From positions 1-6,801 of the forward strand of contig CAMVBL010000057.1 in NCBI GenBank assembly GCA_947165725.1: a DNA stretch of 6,801 bases. The letters are read 5' to 3'. A program made the translations under genes and the position numbers. The DNA is from an uncultured Caryophanales bacterium. Lineage in GTDB: Bacteria; Bacillota_I; Bacilli_A; RFN20; CAG-826. Positions 1 to 4,631 of the stretch are shown piece by piece. The notes under the pieces were generated by a model that was not told the DNA's origin, did not search any database, and was given only the letters and a program-made list of their open reading frames with translations. The stretch's first letter is position 1, and each line of letters begins with the position of its first letter.

Positions 1-1868
1 TCTTGAATCATGCCTTTAGCCTTATTGATGGTTTCTCTATCCATATGGTAAATGGTGACTTGACCATTATCTTCGATATCAATCTTAACGTTATCACATT
101 GAGCGATGATTTCGTTAATGACTTTACCACCAGTACCGATAACTTCTCTGATTCTATCTGGATCAATGAAGAATGTATCCATCTTAGGAGCGTATTTACC
201 AACATCTGGTCTTGGTTCGGCAATGGCTTTAGCCATAACTTCACGGATTTGCGCTCTAGCGACATGAGCTTGGGCTAAAGCTTCTTTTAAGACTTCACGG
301 GTAACACCCTTAATCTTAATATCCATTTGTAAAGCGGTAATACCTTTTTCAGTACCAGCCACTTTGAAGTCCATATCACCGAAGTGGTCTTCTAAACCTT
401 GAATATCAGTGAGAATTGTATATGGGTGTTTGCCATCTAATGGGCCACTACTGATTAAGCCCATCGCAATACCACTAACCATGGCTTTGATTGGGACACC
501 AGCGGCCATTAAGGACATACAGGAAGCACAGATACTGGCTTGTGAGGAGGAACCATTAGATTCCACGACTTCTGCCACTGTTCTAATTGTATATGGGAAT
601 TCTTCTTCGCTTGGAATGACGTAGGAGAGCGCTCTTTCACCTAAAGCACCGTGACCGATTTCTCTACGGCCTGGGGAACCCATTCTGCCAACTTCACCAA
701 CAGAATATGGTGGGAAGTTATAATGATGCATCCAGTGTTTGGTTTCTTCTGGAGTTAAGTTATCAATGATTTGTTCATCAGATTTAGCACCTAATGTGGT
801 AATAGAGATAACTTGGGTTTGACCACGAGTGAACATGGCAGAGCCATGAGTTCTTGGTAATAAGTCGACTTGCGCGTCTAATGGACGGATTTCATCAACT
901 TTACGACCATCTGGTCTAATCTTTTCATCAGTGATTAATCTACGCACTTCTTTAGCAACGAGACCTTCTAAGGTTTCATTAACCATGTGCATGACTTTTT
1001 GATGAGTTTTTTCATCTTCATATTTACGTGTATCGTAATCGTCTAAGATTTCGTTTTCGATAGCATCGATAGCATCTTGTCTTTCTAACTTATCAAAGAT
1101 AGAAATGGCTTTCTTTAAACGAGCTTCAGCGCGATCTGTGACATCTTTTTCGATTTCTGGATCACATTGATATAATTCAATTTCTCTTTTTGGTTTACCA
1201 ATTTCTTTAATGATTTCTTTTTGCCATTGGCAAAGTTTTTTGATAGCTTCGTGACCAAACATTAAGGCGTCGAGCATATCTTCTTCGCTCACTTGGTCCG
1301 CACCAGCTTCAACCATGTTGATTGCTTCTTCAGTACCAGCAACGGCTAAGTTGATATCGCTTTGTTCTTTTTCTGCCACTGTTGGGTTAATAATGAATTT
1401 GCCATTCACTCTACCAACATAGACACCAGCGATTGGGCCATCAAATGGAATGTCGGAAATGCCTAATGCTAAGCTTGAACCTAACATAGCGGTCATTTCT
1501 GGTGTGCAGTCTTGGTCAACAGACATCACTGTGTTGACGATTTGGACTTCATTACGGAAGCCTTCGGAGAACATTGGTCTAATTGGACGGTCAATGAGTC
1601 TCGCGGTTAATGTTGCATGTTCCCCTGCACGGCCTTCTCTTCTTAAGAATGAGCCAGGAATTTTGCCAACTGCGTATTGCTTTTCTTCATAACCAACTGT
1701 TAATGGGAAGAAATCACCTTCTTTAGGTTCATCTGAGCAACACGCTGTGGAAAGAACAACTGTTTCGTTTAATCTGACTAAGACAGCGCCATCAGCTTGT
1801 TTAGCGATTTCGCCAGCTTCGACAACGAACTTCTTTCCTTCGAATTCTAATTCGAATACTCTTTTCAT
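1..1868 (-). CDS. pnp: Polyribonucleotide nucleotidyltransferase (PNPase), C-terminus beyond the window
   Basis: PNPase is a cytoplasmic trimeric phosphorolytic 3'-5' exoribonuclease that degrades mRNA to nucleoside diphosphates and works with degradosome-type partners. The open frame runs from ATG at 1868 for 622 codons and leaves the window without a stop. It shows the first RNase PH core (N-terminal [32 protein letters not shown] around residues 75-95), the helical middle, and the second core with NGSSS (Ser440-442) and the metal-site pair D498-M-D500. A KH domain with GTGG at 578-581 follows. About 80 residues (rest of KH and S1) are missing because of the window edge. The start is set by AGAGGT at 1875-1880, 6 nt upstream of ATG. 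It normally follows rpsO directly; here about 590 nt of other sequence intervene and it has its own promoter. Confidence 0.97.
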   Translation of the reverse strand, partial: MKRVFELEFEGKKFVVEAGEIAKQADGAVLVRLNETVVLSTACCSDEPKEGDFFPLTVGYEEKQYAVGKIPGSFLRREGRAGEHATLTARLIDRPIRPMFSEGFRNEVQIVNTVMSVDQDCTPEMTAMLGSSLALGISDIPFDGPIAGVYVGRVNGKFIINPTVAEKEQSDINLAVAGTEEAINMVEAGADQVSEEDMLDALMFGHEAIKKLCQWQKEIIKEIGKPKREIELYQCDPEIEKDVTDRAEARLKKAISIFDKLERQDAIDAIENEILDDYDTRKYEDEKTHQKVMHMVNETLEGLVAKEVRRLITDEKIRPDGRKVDEIRPLDAQVDLLPRTHGSAMFTRGQTQVISITTLGAKSDEQIIDNLTPEETKHWMHHYNFPPYSVGEVGRMGSPGRREIGHGALGERALSYVIPSEEEFPYTIRTVAEVVESNGSSSQASICASCMSLMAAGVPIKAMVSGIAMGLISSGPLDGKHPYTILTDIQGLEDHFGDMDFKVAGTEKGITALQMDIKIKGVTREVLKEALAQAHVARAQIREVMAKAIAEPRPDVGKYAPKMDTFFIDPDRIREVIGTGGKVINEIIAQCDNVKIDIEDNGQVTIYHMDRETINKAKGMIQ

Positions 1869-1902
1869 CTTTTTACCTCTTTTTTAAAATTTAACCTTAG
1901 TC

Positions 1903-1930
1903 ATTATACTAGAGTCATTAACTTTGTTAA
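1903..1930 (-). promoter_or_regulatory. pnp promoter
   Basis: Read on the minus strand, TTAACA (1930-1925) and a perfect TATAAT (1908-1903) are separated by 16 bp. A start near 1896 gives a leader of about 28 nt with the SD AGAGGT. The leader is too short for the structured pnp leader seen in enterobacteria. The site lies just past the terminator assigned to the toxin mRNA, so pnp appears to be an independent unit. Confidence 0.7.
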
Positions 1931-1953
1931 ACATTTAATGTTAAAAAATGTGA

Positions 1954-1983
1954 TAAAAATAAAAAAGCTGTGCTTTTAGCTTT
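1954..1983 (-). terminator. Intrinsic terminator of the toxin mRNA
   Basis: On the minus strand AAAGCT (1983-1978) pairs with AGCTTT (1969-1964) around an 8-nt loop, followed by TTTATTTTTAT. An alternative register pairs AAAAGC with GCTTTT around ACA. It sits 23 nt upstream of the pnp -35 box, so it can end a transcript coming from the toxin gene before pnp begins. The stem is AT-rich and modest in strength. Confidence 0.55.
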
Positions 1984-1994
1984 AGAAATCTATA

Positions 1995-2022
1995 TTTACA
2001 CATTGCGATGACGTGATATAAT
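1995..2022 (+). promoter_or_regulatory. Extended -10 promoter of the antisense RNA
   Basis: TTTACA (1995-2000), a 16-bp spacer and TATAAT (2017-2022) are present, with TG one base before the -10 (TGATATAAT, extended -10). This is the best promoter in the window. It points rightward, away from pnp and against the small toxin ORF. No plus-strand protein gene follows it, only a hairpin with a T tract about 60 nt downstream, which is why I read it as driving a small RNA. Confidence 0.75.
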
Positions 2023-2032
2023 GTAGCCATAA

Positions 2033-2050
2033 GAACGGAGCCTCCTAAAC
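2033..2050 (+). repeat. Left arm of the inverted repeat linking antisense RNA and toxin leader
   Basis: GAACGGA (2033-2039), one base, then CCTCCTA (2041-2047) and AAC. The inverted copy lies at 2216-2235. In the toxin mRNA these arms are the 3' UTR and 5' UTR and could form 17 pairs. Because the small RNA copies this arm, it carries the same anti-SD element as the toxin leader. Confidence 0.7.
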
Positions 2051-2090
2051 AAACTATCTTGGCGGATTAGTCTAGGGCTCTTTTTATTTT
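2038..2090 (+). terminator. Intrinsic terminator of the antisense RNA
   Basis: The GAGCC/GGCTC-based hairpin (2038-2080) is followed at once by TTTTTATTTT (2081-2090). The hairpin is also the body of the small RNA. Read on the minus strand the same hairpin is followed only by CGTTCTTATGG, a poor U tract, so toxin mRNA probably reads through it to the terminator at 1954-1983. Confidence 0.7.
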
Positions 2091-2173
2091 AGTAAGTATA
2101 TCAACAAACCAAGCAAGAGACATATCAAGGCCATCTTAAGAAGTTTTAATACTTCGGTAAGATTTGCTTTCAT
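2084..2173 (-). CDS. 29-aa hydrophobic peptide, candidate type I toxin
   Basis: The minus-strand ORF has ATG at 2173-2171 and TAA at 2086-2084. The product begins MKANLTEVLKLLK, then has a single Leu/Ile-rich segment (residues 15-28: ALICLLLG, LLIYLL) and ends in Lys29. It would be a charged amphipathic N-terminus plus one short membrane span, with no signal-peptide cleavage site. A near-perfect SD, AAAGGAGG (2188-2181), lies 7 nt before ATG, which argues strongly that it is translated. Size, hydrophobicity, a long structured leader, own promoter and an antisense RNA at the 3' end all match type I toxins such as those of the Fst, TxpA/BsrG, Hok or AapA groups. The sequence itself does not match any of these that I recognise. 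Toxicity is inference; a small regulatory membrane peptide is the main alternative. Confidence 0.7.
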   Translation of the reverse strand: MKANLTEVLKLLKMALICLLLGLLIYLLK

Positions 2174-2205
2174 GTGCTTTCCTCCTTTCTATAAGTTTCA
2201 AACAT
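2170..2205 (-). CDS. 11-codon upstream ORF overlapping the toxin start
   Basis: In the toxin leader an ATG at 2205-2203 opens the frame MFETYRKEEST and stops at TGA (2172-2170), which overlaps the toxin ATG as ATGA. The ATG sits in the loop of the SD-sequestering hairpin. Upstream AAGG four bases away is only a weak SD. Translation through it would unwind the hairpin and could couple to the toxin, as mok does for hok. It may also be a chance ORF, since it is very short. Confidence 0.3.
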   Translation of the reverse strand: MFETYRKEEST

Positions 2206-2225
2206 GAGCCTTATAGTCTAGGAGG
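2181..2225 (-). promoter_or_regulatory. SD-sequestering hairpin in the toxin mRNA leader
   Basis: In the toxin mRNA, CCUCCU (2225-2220) pairs with the SD AGGAGG (2186-2181). After a 3/2-nt internal loop, CUAUAAG (2216-2210) pairs with CUUAUAG (2195-2189). Thirteen base pairs in total close a 14-nt loop. The SD is fully inside the stem, so the nascent or full-length mRNA should be poorly translated, a common property of type I toxin mRNAs. Confidence 0.7.
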
Positions 2226-2235
2226 TATTCCGTTC
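2216..2235 (-). repeat. Right arm of the inverted repeat, containing the cis anti-SD element
   Basis: Read on the minus strand this is GAACGGA (2235-2229), ATA, CCTCCTA (2225-2219) and GAC, matching the antisense RNA at 2033-2050 apart from spacing and one base. A separate 9-nt direct repeat, TAGTCTAGG, occurs at 2068-2076 and 2214-2222, and GAGCCT at 2038-2043 and 2206-2211. The direct repeats make antisense RNA and toxin leader complementary, recalling the DRa/DRb repeats of the Fst par locus. Confidence 0.65.
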
Positions 2236-2267
2236 CGAGTTTTAATGACTTTGCTTTGTCGAGAGAT

Positions 2268-2296
2268 ATTTTAACGATTTATCTAGATATAATCAA
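2268..2296 (-). promoter_or_regulatory. Toxin promoter
   Basis: On the minus strand TTGATT (2296-2291) and TAAAAT (2273-2268) are spaced by 17 bp. A start near 2261 would give an 88-nt leader before the toxin ATG and a transcript of about 305 nt ending near 1955. The region is AT-rich, so chance matches are possible, but the spacing is ideal and no better candidate lies between here and the SD. Confidence 0.5.
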
Positions 2297-2320
2297 AGAT
2301 TATTTTGTAATGTGATTCAC

Positions 2321-2389
2321 CATCCCTATATTTATATTTGCTTGTATACATTTACTCATCTATCAATAGATAAATATAAATATGGGATG
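2321..2389. repeat. Imperfect inverted repeat, 18-bp arms, in the rpsO-toxin gap
   Basis: CATCCC (2321-2326) pairs with GGGATG (2384-2389) and ATATTTATATTT (2328-2339) with AAATATAAATAT (2372-2383), with one bulged T at 2327. The 32-nt centre contains a second palindrome, ATCTAT-CA-ATAGAT (2358-2371). No T tract makes it a terminator and no ORF with an SD lies inside. It could be a small MITE-like element, a protein-binding site upstream of the toxin promoter, or an RNA hairpin. I cannot choose between these. Confidence 0.7.
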
Positions 2390-2408
2390 TTTGATTAAAA
2401 CTATTTTT

Positions 2409-2438
2409 AAAAAAGAAAAAACCGCCTTTCAGCGGTCT
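2409..2438 (-). terminator. Intrinsic terminator of rpsO
   Basis: On the minus strand ACCGC (2436-2432) pairs with GCGGT (2425-2421) around TGAAAG, with flanking A-T and G-T pairs, then TTTTTCTTTTTT (2420-2409). It begins about 20 nt after the rpsO stop, so rpsO is cut off from pnp. Confidence 0.9.
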
Positions 2439-2458
2439 TCTTTCCTAGTTGTGAATAA

Positions 2459-2728
2459 CTATTTTCTTAAACCTAATTCAACGATTAATTTAAGATAAGC
2501 TTCACGATCGGTTCTGATTAAGTAGTCTAATAAACTACGTCTTTGACCGACAAGAATCATTAAGCCACGTTTGCTAGCGGCATCTTTGTGATTCTTCTTT
2601 AGGTGAGCGGTTAAAGCTTGGATTTGTTCGGTTAATAAGGCAACTTGAACTTGGATAGAACCAGTGTCTTTTTCGTTTTTACCAAACTTTTTAACGAGCT
2701 CGGCTTTTCTTTCTTTGGTTAACGCCAT
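2459..2728 (-). CDS. rpsO: 30S ribosomal protein S15
   Basis: S15 is a primary 16S rRNA-binding protein that helps organise the central domain and platform of the 30S subunit. The 89-residue product has the usual family length and motifs: DTGSIQVQVALLT (residues about 21-33), LTAHLKKNHKDAASKRGL and VGQRRSLLDYL, ending in the typical LGLRK. The start is fixed by AGGAGGG (2742-2736), 7 nt before ATG. It lies 105 nt downstream of ribF, has its own promoter and structured leader, and is followed by a strong terminator. S15 commonly represses its own translation through its leader, and this leader has the room and structure for that. Confidence 0.98.
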   Translation of the reverse strand: MALTKERKAELVKKFGKNEKDTGSIQVQVALLTEQIQALTAHLKKNHKDAASKRGLMILVGQRRSLLDYLIRTDREAYLKLIVELGLRK

Positions 2729-2808
2729 TGAAATACCCTCCTAATTCTTTTCTTAACTTATCTCCGGGAATAACGTTAGGGACTCGTTTATCCTAGGGAA
2801 AAGTCGCA
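2729..2808 (-). promoter_or_regulatory. Structured rpsO leader, probable S15 autoregulatory RNA
   Basis: The leader can form two adjacent hairpins in the mRNA. The first (2805-2781) pairs GACT with AGTC and continues with TTT/AAA and TCC/GGA. The second (2778-2754) pairs TAAC with GTTA and TTAT with ATAA around loop UCCCGGAG. The SD AGGAGGG follows. The CCC of loop 2 could pair with GGG of the SD, a possible pseudoknot. S15 leaders in several phyla fold beside the SD and bind S15, but they differ in sequence. The assignment rests on position and structure, not on a recognised consensus. Confidence 0.5.
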
Positions 2809-2814
2809 ATGAAT

Positions 2815-2842
2815 ATTTTATATTCTTTTTACACTATTGCAA
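2815..2842 (-). promoter_or_regulatory. rpsO promoter
   Basis: On the minus strand TTGCAA (2842-2837) and TAAAAT (2820-2815) are 16 bp apart. The -35 overlaps the last codons of ribF. A start near 2808 gives an 80-nt leader. Read-through from ribF is also possible because no minus-strand terminator separates the two genes. Confidence 0.55.
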
Positions 2843-3730
2843 AGTGTTTTTTGCTTTTTCTTCGTCTTTTATTAATTGTTCTCTTAGCTCATCCATGGAG
2901 GCGAACTGTTTTATAGGTCTCATATAAGAAACAAAATCAACATAAAGCTCTCTACCATAAAGAACTTCGTCGAAGTCAATAATGTGCACTTCGATGATTG
3001 GTTTTAAGAGTTGATTAATTGTGGGATGAGTACCCACAGCGATGATTGCTTTTCTTTTACGATTTAAGAAATAGGCATAACCCATATAGACACCTTGTTT
3101 AGGGAAAACATATGGGTAATATAGGTCTAGATTCGCGGTTGGGAAGTCAATTTTATGGCCGTTACCTTGACCTTCTACAACTGTGCCACTGATACGATAA
3201 TCTCTGCCCAATAAATAAGAAGCTTTTTCCATTTGTCCCGCTTCAATGTATTCTCTTATCTTTTTTGAAGATATTTTAATATCATTTATACGCATTAATG
3301 GGACTATTTCCACATCAAAGAAACGTTTTAAATATTCAGCGTTACCTTCTCCACCAGTACCAAATCTATAGTCATCACCAACATAGATTTTCTTTGGATT
3401 AAGAACCTTTAAGACTCGATTGATAAATTCATCTTTAGTGACCTTTAATGTTTCATTATCAAAGTGCATGAGATAGAGGAATTTAACGCCCATATCTTCA
3501 AGAAAGTCCGCTTTATCGAAGGTGGATGTGATACAGTAATTTTCTTTTTTACCAAGAAGCACTCTTGGGGCAATATCAAAAGTCATGACCCCCACTGGTA
3601 GACCTGTCGCTAAAGCTTTTTTGATAAGATCTTGATGGCCTAAATGTAAACCATCATAAAAACCTAAGCATAAAACTAGGTCTTTATCATTAGGTGGAGT
3701 ATTACTGATATCAAACTCAATTATCTTCAC
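2834..3730 (-). CDS. ribF: Bifunctional riboflavin kinase / FAD synthetase
   Basis: RibF phosphorylates riboflavin to FMN and then adenylylates FMN to FAD in the cytoplasm. The 298-residue protein has the usual two domains. The N-terminal nucleotidyltransferase shows GFYDGLHLGH (23-32), VGDDYRFGTGG (117-127) and ISSKKIRE (153-160). The C-terminal flavokinase shows FPTANL (196-201), VGTHPTI and the E-x-H-x-x-D-F-D segment followed by LYGRELYVDFV. The Gly normally before FPTAN is Asp195. The start is GTG, giving KII after the first residue, and overlaps the truB end by 14 nt in another frame, with GAGG 8 nt upstream inside truB. Coupling to truB translation is likely. The order truB-ribF-rpsO is classical. 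Confidence 0.97.
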   Translation of the reverse strand: MKIIEFDISNTPPNDKDLVLCLGFYDGLHLGHQDLIKKALATGLPVGVMTFDIAPRVLLGKKENYCITSTFDKADFLEDMGVKFLYLMHFDNETLKVTKDEFINRVLKVLNPKKIYVGDDYRFGTGGEGNAEYLKRFFDVEIVPLMRINDIKISSKKIREYIEAGQMEKASYLLGRDYRISGTVVEGQGNGHKIDFPTANLDLYYPYVFPKQGVYMGYAYFLNRKRKAIIAVGTHPTINQLLKPIIEVHIIDFDEVLYGRELYVDFVSYMRPIKQFASMDELREQLIKDEEKAKNTLQ

Positions 3731-4592
3731 GATTTATGCCTCGTACACATTCATAATACCCTAATTCGCTATATTTATAAATAGCGATAGCGGTTTTTTT
3801 ATCATCAATGACACAGAATAAGTCCATTGTTTCTGGGAATAATTTAAGAGAGAGCTTTCCACCATGTCTAGCTTTCTTTAATTCAACTTCATTTGGTAAG
3901 TACATAAGTGGGATGAATTTTTGCATAATATCACTAGTTTGAATTAAGCAATCAGGAGTTAATTCTTTAATAGTTTTAGCGTTGCTAACTTCTAAGTCTA
4001 AAATCTTCGTTCTTCTTAAAGTAATGAGGTGTCCCACTGTCCCTAGTTTTTCAGCAATTGTTTCCCCTAGAGTTCTAATATATGTACCCTTAGAAACTGT
4101 GGTTTTAAATCTAATAACTGGAAGATTGAATTCTAATAATTCTAACTCTTTAATATAAATGGTTCTTTTTGGTAATTCGACTTCTTGATTAAGGTGAGCG
4201 TAATGATATAATTTGCGGCCGTTTACATGTACCGCACTTGTCTTTGGAACTGTTTGTTCAGACTCACCGATTAACGAAGAAAAGATGTTTAAAACATCTT
4301 CTTTAGTGATATTTCCCACTTCTTGAGTCTCAATTATTTCACCAGTGAGGTCACCACTACTGGTCTTTGTGCCGAGTAGTAAAGTAGCTTCATAAGTCTT
4401 ATATTGACCTTCGATATAAGAGAGCGTTTTAGTAGCGTTATTTAAGGCCACGATTAATAAGCCTGTCGCAAATGGATCAAGAGTCCCAGCGTGGCCCACT
4501 TTTTTCGCATCGAAAATCTTAGCGATGATATTACAAACATCCCTAGAAGTATAGTCACTTTCTTTATCGATTAATAAGAATCCATCTTTCAT
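3717..4592 (-). CDS. truB: tRNA pseudouridine(55) synthase
   Basis: TruB isomerises U55 to pseudouridine in the T loop of tRNAs and also acts as a tRNA folding chaperone. The 291-residue protein begins with GFLLIDKESDYTSRDV and contains the catalytic motif GHAGTLDPFATGLL with Asp39. The family block TYIRTLGETI lies around residue 170. The C-terminal part (about 235-291) is a divergent TruB C-terminal, PUA-like region. Its first gene neighbour upstream is not rbfA but the divergent ttcA-like gene. No clear SD precedes ATG at 4592 (only GAG 8-10 nt away). It probably starts from its own promoter in the divergent gap and is co-transcribed with ribF. Confidence 0.97.
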   Translation of the reverse strand: MKDGFLLIDKESDYTSRDVCNIIAKIFDAKKVGHAGTLDPFATGLLIVALNNATKTLSYIEGQYKTYEATLLLGTKTSSGDLTGEIIETQEVGNITKEDVLNIFSSLIGESEQTVPKTSAVHVNGRKLYHYAHLNQEVELPKRTIYIKELELLEFNLPVIRFKTTVSKGTYIRTLGETIAEKLGTVGHLITLRRTKILDLEVSNAKTIKELTPDCLIQTSDIMQKFIPLMYLPNEVELKKARHGGKLSLKLFPETMDLFCVIDDKKTAIAIYKYSELGYYECVRGINREDN

Positions 4593-4606
4593 CTTTTATA
4601 ACTCAC

Positions 4607-4630
4607 ACGAAAATAATATAATTATTTCGT
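4607..4630. promoter_or_regulatory. Palindrome overlapping divergent truB / ttcA-like promoters
   Basis: ACGAAAATAAT (4607-4617) and ATTATTTCGT (4621-4630) form an inverted repeat with one extra A in the left arm. The plus-strand TATAAT (4617-4622) lies at its centre and would start RNA at about 4629-4631, at or just before the ATG at 4632. A minus-strand TATTAT (4618-4613), 17 bp from TTGCTT (4641-4636), could serve truB. A protein bound here would control both genes. The AT-rich palindrome could also arise simply from two abutting -10 boxes. Confidence 0.45.
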
Positions 4631-4631
4631 T

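Larger units (their letters stand above)
2029..2090 (+). ncRNA. Predicted ~62-nt antisense RNA (type I antitoxin candidate)
   Basis: The promoter at 1995-2022 should start RNA near 2029 and the T tract at 2081-2090 should end it. The RNA has no ORF with a start codon. It can fold into one long hairpin: GAGCC (2038-2042) with GGCTC (2076-2080), CTA (2045-2047) with TAG (2073-2075), then an upper stem ACTATC (2053-2058) with GAT-AGT (2065-2071, one bulged T) closed by loop TTGGCG, which holds a YUNR (UUGG) turn motif. It is antisense to the toxin mRNA 3' UTR, and its last bases overlap the toxin stop codon. Its CCTCCT (2041-2046) also matches the toxin SD, and 2068-2076 pairs with the toxin leader. 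No known RNA family is claimed. The 5' end is inferred from promoter spacing. Confidence 0.65.

Noticed and set aside
3..624. Plus-strand ORFs of 71 and 91 codons opposite pnp
   Set aside because: They lie entirely inside the conserved PNPase frame on the other strand, have no SD and no family likeness.
1450..1692. Plus-strand 80-codon ORF
   Set aside because: It is a shadow of the well-conserved N-terminal PNPase core on the minus strand, with no SD.
2038..2080. Two-way terminator shared by toxin mRNA and antisense RNA, as in par
   Set aside because: On the minus strand the hairpin is followed by CGTTCTTATGG, a poor U tract. The better minus-strand terminator is at 1954-1983.
2084..2173. 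Assigning the 29-aa peptide to the Fst/Ldr toxin family
   Set aside because: The gene and RNA layout is similar, but the peptide lacks the Fst-type core and charged C-terminal tail, so no family name is given.
2305..2332. Plus-strand promoter-like TTGTAA-N16-TATATT
   Set aside because: It lies in very AT-rich sequence inside the inverted repeat, and no gene or RNA signal follows it.
2831..2852. Plus-strand hairpin ACACT/AGTGT followed by TTTTTTG at the ribF end
   Set aside because: It looks like a terminator on the plus strand, but no plus-strand gene leads into it and it overlaps the end of the ribF coding sequence. It is probably chance.
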